Position numbers and translations under genes: made by a program | Shown here: positions 19,039 through 27,923 of the stretch, one piece after another | How the letters are laid out: each line of letters starts with the position of its first letter | Position numbering within the stretch: position 1 is the first letter of the stretch | DNA from: JASEHD01 sp964471945 | GTDB lineage: Bacteria > Bacteroidota > Ignavibacteria > UBA10030 > SZUA-254 | Assembly (NCBI GenBank): GCA_964471945.1 | Contig: CAYYIJ010000007.1 | Location: 1-46,406, forward strand | DNA length: 46,406 nt | Direction: 5' to 3' | The notes under the pieces: model-generated | What the model was told of the DNA's origin: nothing | The model's database searches: none | The model's input: the letters and a program-made list of their open reading frames with translations, nothing else

Positions 19039-19797
19039 GTGTACGAAAAAGAATTTGATAAATTTGTAGAGATTACTAAACAATTACGGAAAGAATGCCC
19101 ATGGGATAGAGAACAAACTCACTCTTCGATCCGTCACAGCTTGATTGAAGAAACCTACGAAGTAATCGAAGCAATAGACAAAAACAATCTTGAAGAACTT
19201 AAAAAGGAATTAGGTGATTTACTACTTCATGTTGTATTTCACGCAAATATTTCTGAGGAAAATAATGAGTTTACATTAAAAGATGTGATCGAAGAAATAA
19301 GTACAAAACTAATATATCGGCACCCACATGTATTCGCACAAACAAAAGTTAACGGAATTGATCATATAATACAAAATTGGGAAAAATTGAAACTCAAAGA
19401 AGGCAGAGTATCTGTTCTGGAAGGAGTCCCCAAAGAACTGCCTGCCCTTTTAAGAGCACATCGTCTGACAGATAAAGCATCACGTGTGGGTTTTGATTGG
19501 GAAAAGAAAGAAGATGCGTGGAAAAAAGTTGATGAGGAAATGCATGAACTCCACCGTGCTATCGAGTCTGGGGAACAAGACAAAGTTGAAGTAGAATTTG
19601 GTGATTTACTTTTTGCATTGGTGAATTATTCTCGTTTCATTAATGTTAATCCTGAAAATGCACTCAGACTAACAGTAGAAAAATTTATTTCCCGCTTTCA
19701 ATACATTGAAAAACGCTTAAAGGAAATGGGAAAAGATATTCATTCTTCATCGCTTGAAGAAATGGATAAACTGTGGGAGGAGGCGAAACAAATGTAG
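19039..19797 (+). CDS. mazG: Nucleoside triphosphate pyrophosphohydrolase MazG
   Basis: 252 aa, GTG start behind AAGAAAGGA. MazG cleaves NTPs and dNTPs to monophosphate and pyrophosphate, cleaning the nucleotide pool and affecting starvation responses. Two MazG domains are visible. The N-terminal one has CPWDREQTHSSIRHSLIEE, the acidic helix EETYEVIEAI and ELGDLLLHVVFHA. The C-terminal one has RVGFDWEKKEDAWKKV, EEMHELHRAIE and VEFGDLLFALVNYSRF, with both metal-binding EExxE/ExxD sets present. Length and order match the two-domain E. coli-type enzyme. One of only two protein genes on the plus strand here; it ends 27 bases from the convergent Uma2-family gene. Confidence 0.96.
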   Translation: MYEKEFDKFVEITKQLRKECPWDREQTHSSIRHSLIEETYEVIEAIDKNNLEELKKELGDLLLHVVFHANISEENNEFTLKDVIEEISTKLIYRHPHVFAQTKVNGIDHIIQNWEKLKLKEGRVSVLEGVPKELPALLRAHRLTDKASRVGFDWEKKEDAWKKVDEEMHELHRAIESGEQDKVEVEFGDLLFALVNYSRFINVNPENALRLTVEKFISRFQYIEKRLKEMGKDIHSSSLEEMDKLWEEAKQM

Positions 19798-19824
19798 GAC
19801 AGATATTTGCCGATGGCATCACAC

Positions 19825-20376
19825 CTATTTCTGAAAAACGGTTTTTAACTCCACAATCAAACCCTTCAGCAATTGTGATTCAAACTTATCGTTCATAGAA
19901 TAACTGCCAATTAAAACAAATATCTTATCTCGCAACACAAATAACTCAATTACCTTTTGGTCCGGGTCAATAATCCAATACTCCATCACTCCATATTTTT
20001 CATAAAGTGCTTTTTTCAGAGTACGGTCAACCGTTTCCGTTCCTTCCGAGAGAATTTCAATCACCAAATCAGGTGCTGCAATGATATTACGCTTTGTAAT
20101 AATATGTTCACGCTCTTTGGAAATATAGATTATATCCGGTTCAACTACATCAGTCATTGAAAGAACGACATCTGTCGGCGCCGGAAAAACAGTACCGGTT
20201 TTGTTATGAATACTAAAATCGTCCAAAATACGCAATAATCTTAATAATATCTGTTGATGTTCAGTTGTTGGGGCAGGTGTCATAAATAATTCTCCCTCGA
20301 GTAGTTCGTACCGCTTCCCATCATTGGGAAGTGTCAGATAATCATCATATGTAAGTAATGTTGTAGTATGCTGCAT
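19825..20376 (-). CDS. Uma2-family protein (DUF820, PD-(D/E)XK nuclease fold)
   Basis: 183 aa. Typical Uma2 features: LTYDDYLTLPNDGKRYELLEGELF at the start (given in two parts here: DDYLTLPNDG and RYELLEGEL), DVVEPDIIYIS, APDLVIEILSEGT with the acidic core, a KKALYEKYGVMEYWIIDP segment and a beta-strand end. The fold is that of restriction-type nucleases, and Uma2 proteins are abundant in cyanobacteria and many environmental bacteria, but a biological function is not established. The D/E of PDIIYI and the ExL of VIEIL are where catalytic acids would sit. It stands alone between convergent mazG and phoH; such genes often move between genomes. Confidence 0.9.
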   Translation of the reverse strand: MQHTTTLLTYDDYLTLPNDGKRYELLEGELFMTPAPTTEHQQILLRLLRILDDFSIHNKTGTVFPAPTDVVLSMTDVVEPDIIYISKEREHIITKRNIIAAPDLVIEILSEGTETVDRTLKKALYEKYGVMEYWIIDPDQKVIELFVLRDKIFVLIGSYSMNDKFESQLLKGLIVELKTVFQK

Positions 20377-20416
20377 AAATCTTGTAGGACCTTATCACAC
20401 TTTTATGATAGCCAAT

Positions 20417-21412
20417 TTAACTAAGAATGTCAAATTTACCATTCGTATGAAATTTATCGTAAGCATCAATAATATCCTTCACTAACTTATGTCTTACAAC
20501 ATCATTTCTATCGAAATAACAGAATTTAACCCCATCAATGTTTTGTAATATTTCTCGTATTTGAACTAATCCAGAAATTGTTTTACCAGGAAGATCAATT
20601 TGTGTTATATCACCTGTAATGATAGCTTTAGAGTTCGCACCTAATCTTGTAAGAAACATTTTCATTTGCATACTCGTTGCATTTTGAGCTTCATCAAGGA
20701 TTACAAATGCATTATTGAGTGTTCTACCTCGCATGTAAGCAAGCGGCACAACCTCGATTACTCGTCGCTCGATATATGTCTTCAGTTTGTCCGGAGGAAT
20801 CATGTCATCGAGTGCATCATATAGAGGGCGAAGATACGGATCAACCTTCTCTTTAAGATCGCCAGGTAAATATCCTAAACTTTCTCCCGCTTCAACTGCC
20901 GGACGTGCGAGGATGATTTTCATGATTTCACGGTTCTTCAGTGCAGCAACTGCAGTCGCAACAGCTAAATACGTTTTCCCCGTTCCGGCGGGACCGATAG
21001 CAAACACAATATCATTATTTCTAATATGTCGAACATATTCTTTTTGCCCCTGGGTTTTTGCTCGAATGATTCCATTGCGTGTGAACAAAACAACATTTTC
21101 GATTTCATCCTCCCCAACCTGCGAAACTATACTCTTTGGCAATGCCGGTTCACCGTTTACTTTCACAAGATCAACAACAGTCTCTACATCATTAACGGAA
21201 AGATTACCGTTCTTTTTAAGTATATAAATTAATTCTTTGAATATTTTTTCGAGTTGATCGATTTGGTGCTGGTCGCCGCGGAAGGTTATATTTTCACCAC
21301 GGATAGTAATCGTTGAATCAAAATAATTCTCGATAACCTGAAGGTTGGTATCATTCAATCCGAGAAGCCGAACCATGTCGATACCTTCTGCTTTTATTTT
21401 TCGTTCAGTCAA
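20417..21412 (-). CDS. phoH: PhoH-family ATPase
   Basis: 331 aa from a TTG at 21412, supported by AAAGGAG about 12 bases upstream; an ATG 12 codons further in is also possible, but the TTG version keeps the usual first strand (KIKAEGIDMVRLLGLND). After the N-terminal domain comes the ATPase: Walker A GPAGTGKT (140-147), the family block ARPAVEAGESLGYLPGDLKE, Walker B FVILDEAQNAT (236-246) and a TGDITQIDLPG sensor. PhoH-like proteins are cytoplasmic RNA-related ATPases, often next to ybeY or ybeZ; here that neighbour is missing. Transcribed separately from the gene upstream, which ends in a strong terminator. Confidence 0.93.
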   Translation of the reverse strand: MTERKIKAEGIDMVRLLGLNDTNLQVIENYFDSTITIRGENITFRGDQHQIDQLEKIFKELIYILKKNGNLSVNDVETVVDLVKVNGEPALPKSIVSQVGEDEIENVVLFTRNGIIRAKTQGQKEYVRHIRNNDIVFAIGPAGTGKTYLAVATAVAALKNREIMKIILARPAVEAGESLGYLPGDLKEKVDPYLRPLYDALDDMIPPDKLKTYIERRVIEVVPLAYMRGRTLNNAFVILDEAQNATSMQMKMFLTRLGANSKAIITGDITQIDLPGKTISGLVQIREILQNIDGVKFCYFDRNDVVRHKLVKDIIDAYDKFHTNGKFDILS

Positions 21413-21450
21413 TGAAGTTTTTATCTCCTTTAATAATTTTTATAAATAAA

Positions 21451-21486
21451 AAAAGCCCTCGTCGCTCGAGAGCGAATAGGGCTTTT
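21451..21486 (-). terminator. Intrinsic terminator after the LysM-like gene
   Basis: A long hairpin: AAAAGCCCT (21451-21459) pairs with AGGGCTTTT (21478-21486), with an inner CGCTC/GAGCG stem. On the minus strand it is followed by TTTTTTTATTTAT. It ends the 22557-21552 transcript before phoH. Confidence 0.9.
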
Positions 21487-21551
21487 CGGAACTTGTTACT
21501 GTAATTTTAATAAAGAGTTAATTTTTTGACTATTGCTCCTTATTGATACTA

Positions 21552-22295
21552 TTATTCCGGAGAAGAAACTGAGGCTTTTTGACGATAATATTTATTTGCT
21601 GCAGATTTTTCTTCTTTAGATAATTCTATTCCTGCCGGAATTTTCAATACCCATTTGGGCTTAATGAGATCAGGATCTTTGATCTTGTCACGATTACCTT
21701 GCCAAATCTTGGGCCACATCCATGCATTAGCATAGATATCCTTCTTCTTTGCAATATTCCATAGGCAATCCCGATCCTTCGACCATGTACCGACCGTATA
21801 TGTTTTTTCTTTTTGGATGCTGTTCAGTAGAGCAGTGATTTTATTCTGAAGCGCATTAATTCTATCACCGTATCGAGGAATCATACAGATTTTGCTCTTA
21901 GCCATTTCTTTCGCACGCGTATCCATTTTAACTAACTCATCTTTATAATTTACAAGCTCTGCATCCGACATCCGTTGTAATTCAGCGATTCGATTTTCCA
22001 TCTGAGTTAGTTCTTTTTCAAACGCTTCAACCTCTGCCCTCGTAACACCAAGCAATGTATATAAAGCATCTTCACATGCCATGATATCGGCATCAAGCTT
22101 TGTTATTTGGGTTTTTAATCCTTCGATATCGGCATCTAATTTTATCAACTCAGCTTGTAGTTCTGTTTGCTTCACTTTGTAAGTTGCCATTTGATTTTGC
22201 CACTCTTCCCGTGTCATCTCTTCCTGAGCAAAAATTGTTGAAACTGAGAGAAAGAGAATAAGTAAAACTATCGAAAAAAGATTAATTGTTTTCAT
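21552..22295 (-). CDS. Exported coiled-coil protein with LysM-like C-terminus
   Basis: 247 aa. Signal peptide MKTINLFSIVLLILFLSVSTIFAQ, then a coiled coil from about 30 to 145 with regular heptads (LQAELIKLDADIEGLKTQITKLD, read in shorter pieces, and MENRIAELQRMSDAELVNYK). The C-terminal part, YTVGTWSKDRDCLWNIAKKK, then ANAWMWPKIWQGNRDKIKDPDLI and KPKWVLKIPAG, follows the LysM scheme (YTV.. GD.LW.IA.., NAxxWPxIwxaN.., I.P.Gq.L.IP). LysM domains bind peptidoglycan, so this likely spans periplasm and cell wall. It starts one base after the small lipoprotein gene; both share coiled-coil content and probably pair up. Confidence 0.8.
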   Translation of the reverse strand: MKTINLFSIVLLILFLSVSTIFAQEEMTREEWQNQMATYKVKQTELQAELIKLDADIEGLKTQITKLDADIMACEDALYTLLGVTRAEVEAFEKELTQMENRIAELQRMSDAELVNYKDELVKMDTRAKEMAKSKICMIPRYGDRINALQNKITALLNSIQKEKTYTVGTWSKDRDCLWNIAKKKDIYANAWMWPKIWQGNRDKIKDPDLIKPKWVLKIPAGIELSKEEKSAANKYYRQKASVSSPE

Positions 22296-22296
22296 T

Positions 22297-22557
22297 TCAT
22301 TTACCCAGCCCTTTCTTTACAACTTCCTGATCGGATTGGCATTGTTGAAGTTTACCATTTTTCTCTGCAACTTGTTTTTCTAAACGAGCTTTTTCACTCT
22401 TCTTGTCTCCAATCTGTTTTTCAAGCGCTTGAACAGAAGCTTTTAAATCGCTCAATTGCCTCAGTTCTTCTGCCGATGGTGAGCTCGAGCAGCTCGAAAG
22501 TACCACCGCTCCGATCATCAGTGAAGTAATAATCAATAAATTAATAATTTTGTTCAT
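22297..22557 (-). CDS. Small coiled-coil lipoprotein
   Basis: About 86 aa from the ATG at 22557 (AGGAG 8 bases before; the longer frame overlaps the promoter). Lipobox VVLSSC at Cys23, followed by SSSPSAEELRQL and one long heptad-repeat helix (LSDLKASVQALEKQIGDKKS and EKARLEKQVAEKNGKLQQ). It resembles Lpp-type or other trimeric envelope coiled coils in size and layout but lacks the C-terminal lysine of Lpp. The next gene, one base away, encodes a coiled-coil LysM-like protein, so together they may tether the outer membrane to the wall. Confidence 0.78.
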   Translation of the reverse strand: MNKIINLLIITSLMIGAVVLSSCSSSPSAEELRQLSDLKASVQALEKQIGDKKSEKARLEKQVAEKNGKLQQCQSDQEVVKKGLGK

Positions 22558-22604
22558 TATAACTCTCCTATGTTGTTCAAAATAGCCTATTTCATTTGTA
22601 GTTG

Positions 22605-22633
22605 AAAATAAGAAAAAAAACATTATTTGTCAA
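22605..22633 (-). promoter_or_regulatory. Sigma-70-type promoter for the coiled-coil/LysM pair
   Basis: On the minus strand TTGACA (22633-22628), 17 bases including a run of eight T, then TATTTT (22610-22605), about 48 bases before the lipoprotein ATG. It lies directly behind the radC stop. Confidence 0.7.
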
Positions 22634-22667
22634 GTTAAATCGTAAACAATTTGTCCGAGATCAATTT

Positions 22668-23387
22668 TTATAACAATCCTTTTTCTACAAAACTGCAATA
22701 TTTATCAATAGCAAGGATAATATGGTCATGGACTGGAATACTTAATATTTTTCCAGCTTCTACAATTTGGCGTGTAATTTGGACATCATCCTGGCTTGGT
22801 TCTGGATTTCCGCTGGGATGATTATGTAGTAGGATTATGCTCGCCGCCGGTTCTAAAATAGCGGGTTTAAATACTTCACGTGGATGTACAAGCGAACTAT
22901 TTAGTGTACCGACAGTTATTATTTTTTCATCTAATAAATGGTTAGCGCTGTCGAGAAGGAGAACTTGAAACATCTCTTGTTTTAAATCTCGAAATCGTGA
23001 TTGATATTTTTTTACTACATCATCAGGAGATGAAATCTTGTCTCGACTCTCAACCTTCGCAGCATCATATCTGCGTCCAAGTTCGAATGCCGCGAGGAGC
23101 GTAACGGATTTTACTACACCTAATCCTTTGTATTCCTCTAATTCCTTAAGTGAGCGTGATGATAAATGATTTAGATTACGAAATTCTTTTAGTAACGTTT
23201 TGGCAAGATCAACCGCTGTAATTTTTCCAGCGCCCGTCCGAAGCAATATTGCGATCAATTCTGTCTCCGATAACGATGCCGGTCCGTATTTAATTAATTT
23301 TTCTCGCGGCCTTTCCTCTTTGGGCCAGTCCGTAATTTTTGAATGATAAAATGAAACCTCACTAACTTTTTTTATTTGTTTCTGCAT
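22668..23387 (-). CDS. radC: RadC-family JAB/MPN+ metalloprotein
   Basis: 239 aa. N-terminal UPF0758 helix-hairpin-helix region (ERPREKLIKYGPASLSETEL, LEEYKGLGVVKSVTLLAAFE) and a C-terminal JAB domain with the JAMM zinc motif H188-x-H190-x10-D201 (HNHPSGNPEPSQDD) and a supporting glutamate in QEMFQVLLLD. Named after a DNA-repair phenotype that was later retracted; the true role, possibly linked to DNA uptake or mobile elements, is unsettled. Full length. Ribosome site GGGGG/AGG-like just before the ATG. It lies 17 bases after the periplasmic-binding protein gene, so they may share a transcript. Confidence 0.95.
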   Translation of the reverse strand: MQKQIKKVSEVSFYHSKITDWPKEERPREKLIKYGPASLSETELIAILLRTGAGKITAVDLAKTLLKEFRNLNHLSSRSLKELEEYKGLGVVKSVTLLAAFELGRRYDAAKVESRDKISSPDDVVKKYQSRFRDLKQEMFQVLLLDSANHLLDEKIITVGTLNSSLVHPREVFKPAILEPAASIILLHNHPSGNPEPSQDDVQITRQIVEAGKILSIPVHDHIILAIDKYCSFVEKGLL

Positions 23388-23404
23388 ACTACCCCCTTTC
23401 TAAT

Positions 23405-25204
23405 TTAATCAACTAATATTTCAGCAATACTCCGAATCTCCCCGTTGGAATATCTTAATATTTGTACCATCGAATTAACTCTACTATTTCTAAATAATAT
23501 TTTCCCTTGAATTCCGTGATAAGCTTTCGTTGTCCTCAACATCTCGATCATATCTTCACGTGTGCTTGCACCATCATTTATTTTACTTAAAATAAGTTTT
23601 GCAATGTCATATCCAATAATCACGTACTTTGTCGGATATTTATTCGTTTGACTTAAATATTTCTTTCTGAAATCAGAATAATACAAGTTGTCCCAATCGA
23701 CGAACGCATCAGTTAAGAATATGATCTCGTCCAGATAGCGTTTCTGAGATTCCAACTGGCTTACGTTATGCCATTCATTTGTGCCAAGAATTTTTGTGTC
23801 AACGTTAAAATATTTTAGTTGGGAAGAGATGATACCAATTTCATCAGAATTTGCTATTGGGAAAAATATTCCCTGTATGGTGGTCAATGGGATTGCTGTA
23901 TTTTCAGGTGAATGTTTTTTTTCGCTCAAATTCATCCCAGCACGTCGGATATTTAGAAATTGATTACTCAAATCACTCTCCCCCTTTGAATATGTTTCCC
24001 ACGCAATAATCTTTCCTCCAAGTCTTTTTATTTCTCTTTCAAAACTTTCCGCTTGCGCTTTTCCAGATAATTCATTTGAAGCAAGAATCGCAATCCTGTT
24101 CAGCCCTAGATTTTGAATAACATATCTAGCCATTGCCCTCCCGCGTGTTGTAAAATCAGGATTCGCCTGAAAGACATAGGACCCAACTGCCGCAATACCG
24201 TTTGCAGAAGCGGTAGGTGATACTAATGGTACACTATTTTTTTCAGCAGCAATCGCACAACTAAGCGTTATATCGCTGTATAGGGAGCCGATAACTGCTA
24301 TTACGTTATCATCTTTTGATAACTCGAGTAATTTCTCGCTTGCAATTACCGAATCTTGATTGTCGTCATACGCGATTAGTGATACCACGCCGTCTTTTTT
24401 TGATTCATTCTTAAATTCCTCTAAAGCATAGGAGATACCGCCTAACATCTCTTCTGAAATATTTTTTATGAGATTCGCGGGATGATTTTTCATTAAAGGA
24501 AGAATAGCACCAATCTTCAATTTTACAATATTACTCAACTTATTCTTAAGAATTTGAATTCTTCCAGAATATAAACTTACTCGATTAGTGTTACTAATTT
24601 CATTAACTATTACATTTGCATAATAATGATCCCCTGTCTGATATACTTTTTCTGATAAGATAATCCCACATAAATCTTTTAGATTCTCTTTGGAGGATTT
24701 ATTGTAGAATTCACGTATTTGGTCAATATTTAGATGTTCTGTAAGTATAAATTCGAATAATCGTGACGCTTTGTTTGATAATATTATATTAGTTGTATTC
24801 TCTATACATTTGAATAATTGAGTTGCGGCAACAACATAATCTAAAATCATTAGCTTAGACAAAGCGATAGAATATCGCACATGATCAACATATCGTGAAT
24901 CGGGAAACATCTTGAGAAATTCTTGCAGTAACGTTGCAGAGGCATTGTATTGCTTCAGTTTTAATAGTGATTTTCCAGCCATAACGTACGCGGCAGTAGT
25001 TCGCTGGTGCATCGGTTCTTGATGAAGTAAGGAATTAAACATGTCCAACCCTCCCTTTATATCATTCTGTCGATATAAATGAAGTGCGAGCGAGAATTTA
25101 TCTTCTACCGACGAATCATATTCAAAATGGTCCTGACATAAATTGGTTGAAGTCAAGAAACACAAAGAAGATAAATAATATAATATGCTTCTAATTGTGA
25201 TCAT
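23405..25204 (-). CDS. TPR plus periplasmic-binding protein (LpoA/LivJ-like)
   Basis: 599 aa, exported (MITIRSILYYLSSLCFLTST). Residues about 30-220 are TPR-like helices (FSLALHLYRQNDIKGGLDMF, KYVDH-type BamD pattern in FPDSRYVDHVRYSIALSKL). Residues about 230-599 are a class I periplasmic-binding fold of the Leu/Ile/Val type: KLKIGAILPLMK, AYDDNQDSVIASEKLLEL, AVIGSLYSDITLSCAIAAEK, VPLVSPTAS and YDIAKLILSKIND. TPR plus this fold is the plan of LpoA, the outer-membrane activator of penicillin-binding protein 1A, and no LivHMGF permease genes are near, so a scaffold or sensor role is more likely than amino-acid import. Neighbours are an ABC exporter and radC. I see no good lipobox. Confidence 0.78.
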   Translation of the reverse strand: MITIRSILYYLSSLCFLTSTNLCQDHFEYDSSVEDKFSLALHLYRQNDIKGGLDMFNSLLHQEPMHQRTTAAYVMAGKSLLKLKQYNASATLLQEFLKMFPDSRYVDHVRYSIALSKLMILDYVVAATQLFKCIENTTNIILSNKASRLFEFILTEHLNIDQIREFYNKSSKENLKDLCGIILSEKVYQTGDHYYANVIVNEISNTNRVSLYSGRIQILKNKLSNIVKLKIGAILPLMKNHPANLIKNISEEMLGGISYALEEFKNESKKDGVVSLIAYDDNQDSVIASEKLLELSKDDNVIAVIGSLYSDITLSCAIAAEKNSVPLVSPTASANGIAAVGSYVFQANPDFTTRGRAMARYVIQNLGLNRIAILASNELSGKAQAESFEREIKRLGGKIIAWETYSKGESDLSNQFLNIRRAGMNLSEKKHSPENTAIPLTTIQGIFFPIANSDEIGIISSQLKYFNVDTKILGTNEWHNVSQLESQKRYLDEIIFLTDAFVDWDNLYYSDFRKKYLSQTNKYPTKYVIIGYDIAKLILSKINDGASTREDMIEMLRTTKAYHGIQGKILFRNSRVNSMVQILRYSNGEIRSIAEILVD

Positions 25205-25249
25205 TGGGATAAAAGAACATACAGAAAATTGGTAAGAATTTCAAATAAT

Positions 25250-26938
25250 CTAAAAATAATCTTTTTTAAAAGCACGGAATCCTATCCATAAAGATATCGC
25301 ACCAAAAACTATCGACAACGCAAAAACACTTGTCATACCATAAAGAAGAATACTTTTATCAAAATATCCACCACGTAAAATAAATTGAAAATAATTCGTA
25401 AATGGATAAAACATTAGCGCCACGATAATAGATAAATAGAACAAACTAATTAGAAAAGTAACCGTGGCACTCTGAGATGAAGCAATCCTTATCGGATTCT
25501 TTTCTCTAAAATCTGAAAAGAAACTTCCAGCACCGAGATTGAGACCAACCATTGCGACCGCAACACATAACATAATTATAGATGCTGTTTGAATAAGGAT
25601 GGGATATTCCCATAGAGAACGGTGTGAAAAGAAGACAAGGATTTCACTGACAAAAAGGATGGGAACAATGGCGATAATGAATTTAAACCAATATATCTTA
25701 GATCTGCTAACCGGTGCAGATAAAATTGACCACAAATACGAACCTTCGATACTTATGCTAGGATAAACGAATCGCAAAGCAATCGAAGCAATCAAAAAAG
25801 CATTAAATAAAAGTAATACCATATAAGATACAGTCTGAAGGAATGGTAAGTTCTGTTTCAAATTAATATTGGCTACACTAACTATAAACGTAAAAATAAG
25901 AATTGTGATGATTCCAAGATGTATCCACTGGCTTGGCTCTCTGAGAAACAATATTATTTCTTTCTTCAATAACACATTGGTTTGTTTTTCAAAAACCGAA
26001 GGTTTCAACAAAGAGAATATTCTAAATACCGGTAATCTATATTTCTGCTTCCCATGTAAGCTCAACGAAGCTATCCAACTTGGATACAACATTCTTTCAC
26101 CAATAAAGACCATCATAATAAAAAGAAAAACTGTAGATAGGAAAAGAAGGATTGTATATGATAAAGCAAATGAAGCCTCTCCCTTCATCATCCAATACAA
26201 TGATTCTGCAATCCAATAATTGGGAAGATATTTAGCAATCGCCGGGTCTAAATACCCAAAATACTGATCGACATGAGGATAGTGTTGCATAACAGCTGTT
26301 ACAAGTCGAACGGGACTTGTTAATGAAAAATATCCGAACAGAGCTCCAAGATAAATGAGAACAAGAATCAAGACTATTTTCCAGACACCGATGGACGCAG
26401 CAAATCTCATTACAAATAACAGCATAATAACAGCGAGGCAGCCCGCGATCAACATAAACGGCAGAAGCATGAAAAACATTGTATGTAAATAAAATGTCCA
26501 TGGCATATCGAAATGTGAGCCGTATCCGAATAATACTGCAAACGCAATCAAGAAAAACATAGTAGAACTATAAAAGAAATTATCGAAGAATTTGATAATG
26601 AAAAGATTTCTATAAGAGATTGGTTTTGTGAGATAATAATACATTTCAGGAGATCGATAAAAAGTTACGTACGAAACAATAATATTACCAACATTTATTG
26701 AAATGAAGTAAACAAAAAGGAGCATTGAGAGAAATCTGTGAAGTAGAAACAATCCTAATTTGGCTGTATCGAGCAGATAGTCGGTAGCAACGCGTGTTGA
26801 ATAATAAGCTCCGATTGCGATCCCACAAAACACCATCAATGAAACAATATTTCTGATAATATTCGAAGTTTTCCATTCAGTTAAAAGTATGTAAAGACTT
26901 TTAAGCTTAAAGAAGGAAATATGGAGAAGAACATTCAT
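25250..26938 (-). CDS. ABC-2-type exporter membrane subunit
   Basis: 562 aa with about a dozen hydrophobic segments in two halves, for example MVFCGIAIGAYYSTRVATDY, LLPFMLIAGCLAVIMLLFVM, IVLILVLIYLGALFGYF, LLLFNAFLIASIALRFVYP and ASIIMLCVAVAMVGLNLGAG. The pattern matches large putative ABC exporter permeases found beside a single ATPase. Its start overlaps the stop of the ATPase gene by four bases (ATGA), which indicates translational coupling. The exported substrate is unknown. There are 45 bases to the periplasmic-binding protein gene. Confidence 0.85.
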   Translation of the reverse strand: MNVLLHISFFKLKSLYILLTEWKTSNIIRNIVSLMVFCGIAIGAYYSTRVATDYLLDTAKLGLFLLHRFLSMLLFVYFISINVGNIIVSYVTFYRSPEMYYYLTKPISYRNLFIIKFFDNFFYSSTMFFLIAFAVLFGYGSHFDMPWTFYLHTMFFMLLPFMLIAGCLAVIMLLFVMRFAASIGVWKIVLILVLIYLGALFGYFSLTSPVRLVTAVMQHYPHVDQYFGYLDPAIAKYLPNYWIAESLYWMMKGEASFALSYTILLFLSTVFLFIMMVFIGERMLYPSWIASLSLHGKQKYRLPVFRIFSLLKPSVFEKQTNVLLKKEIILFLREPSQWIHLGIITILIFTFIVSVANINLKQNLPFLQTVSYMVLLLFNAFLIASIALRFVYPSISIEGSYLWSILSAPVSRSKIYWFKFIIAIVPILFVSEILVFFSHRSLWEYPILIQTASIIMLCVAVAMVGLNLGAGSFFSDFREKNPIRIASSQSATVTFLISLFYLSIIVALMFYPFTNYFQFILRGGYFDKSILLYGMTSVFALSIVFGAISLWIGFRAFKKDYF

Positions 26939-27654
26939 TTGGTTAACTCTAAAAATACCGATTCGATCCTACCATCTGAATGATCTTTCAGCATCATTAA
27001 TGCTTGTGTGGAATCTTCGAATATCAGTCGACCATCTTTTATAATTCCGATACGGTCGCATAATTCTTCAGCGATATGCAAGCTGTGTGTGGACATTATT
27101 ATTGTAACCCCATCGAGAGATTGCTGCTTCAAGGTTTGTTTTACGATGTGCGCACTTCGGGGGTCCAATCCTACCATTGGCTCATCAATTATTAAAACTT
27201 TTGGATTGTGTAAGAGTGATGCTGCGATTACAATGCGCTGGCGCATTCCCTGCGAATAATTTTCTGTACGTTGATCTAACCATGAACCAATTTCAAATAA
27301 ATCGATCAATTCTTGAATTCTTTGGGAGGTTCGATTGTGAGCCATTTTGTACAGACCTGCACTGAAGAATAAAAATTCTCTGCCTGTAAGTTTTTCGTAT
27401 AAAAATGGCTGATCTGGAATATATCCGAGCAACATTTTTGCTTCAACCGGCTGCTGTTGAATATCAAATCGGTCTATGATGATTGTTCCTGATGATGGTG
27501 CGTACAACCCTGTCATCATTTTAATAGTAGTTGTTTTACCTGCTCCATTTGGGCCAAGGAAACCATAAAATTCCCCTTGTTTTATTTCGATAGTTAAATT
27601 ATCCACAGCTTTGAATGTGCCAAATACCTTCGTAAGATTATTAATAGTAATCAT
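26935..27654 (-). CDS. ABC transporter ATP-binding protein
   Basis: 239 aa, all ABC ATPase motifs present: Walker A GPNGAGKTT (34-42), Q-loop region GYIPDQPFLYEKLTG, signature YSQGMRQR (133-140), Walker B VLIIDEPMVGLDP (153-165) and H-loop STHSLHIAEELCD. The SQGM form of the signature and the length are typical of ABC-2/DrrA-like exporters. It powers the permease encoded by the overlapping next gene. First gene of a likely ATPase-permease-binding protein-radC transcript. Confidence 0.95.
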   Translation of the reverse strand: MITINNLTKVFGTFKAVDNLTIEIKQGEFYGFLGPNGAGKTTTIKMMTGLYAPSSGTIIIDRFDIQQQPVEAKMLLGYIPDQPFLYEKLTGREFLFFSAGLYKMAHNRTSQRIQELIDLFEIGSWLDQRTENYSQGMRQRIVIAASLLHNPKVLIIDEPMVGLDPRSAHIVKQTLKQQSLDGVTIIMSTHSLHIAEELCDRIGIIKDGRLIFEDSTQALMMLKDHSDGRIESVFLELTK

Positions 27655-27709
27655 AAATTTCTTAAATGTTTATAATATTTCTGAAAGAAACAAGGAACGG
27701 ATGCGATTA

Positions 27710-27787
27710 TTATTTAAGCAAATCTTTTGTTAGGATATCACTCAAAATGAGGCGAAGAGCATCATCATCAACGATTATGAGATTCAT
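27710..27787 (-). pseudogene. 25-codon stump of a response-regulator receiver domain
   Basis: The gap 27655-27923 holds a short frame whose translation contains LIIVDDDALRLILSDIL directly after the initiator MN. This is the first strand, acidic pocket (DDD) and first helix of a receiver domain. It ends after TKDLLK with a stop at 27710, long before the phospho-acceptor. No ribosome site is clear. Most likely the residue of a deleted response-regulator gene. The other bases of the gap contain the tRNA promoter. Confidence 0.6.
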
Positions 27788-27872
27788 TTTTTAAGTTACT
27801 AAAAACAAGAAGCAAAAACAAAATGAATTTTGTTGGAAAGCTGTTTATTCTGTTGCATCCTCCCATAAAGTT

Positions 27873-27901
27873 TTGTATATTTAAATCCATTCGAATAAAA
27901 T
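27873..27901 (+). promoter_or_regulatory. Candidate promoter of tRNA-Leu
   Basis: TTGTAT (27873-27878), 17 bases, TAAAAT (27896-27901), about 22 bases before the mature tRNA end. Confidence 0.45.
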
Positions 27902-27923
27902 TTGATATTTAACATATTTTTCA

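Noticed and set aside
20787..21227. Long open frame opposite phoH
   Set aside because: It is an antisense shadow of a conserved ATPase gene.
23405..25204. Amino-acid ABC importer binding protein
   Set aside because: The TPR domain and lack of importer permease genes point away from import; the neighbouring ABC pair is of exporter type.
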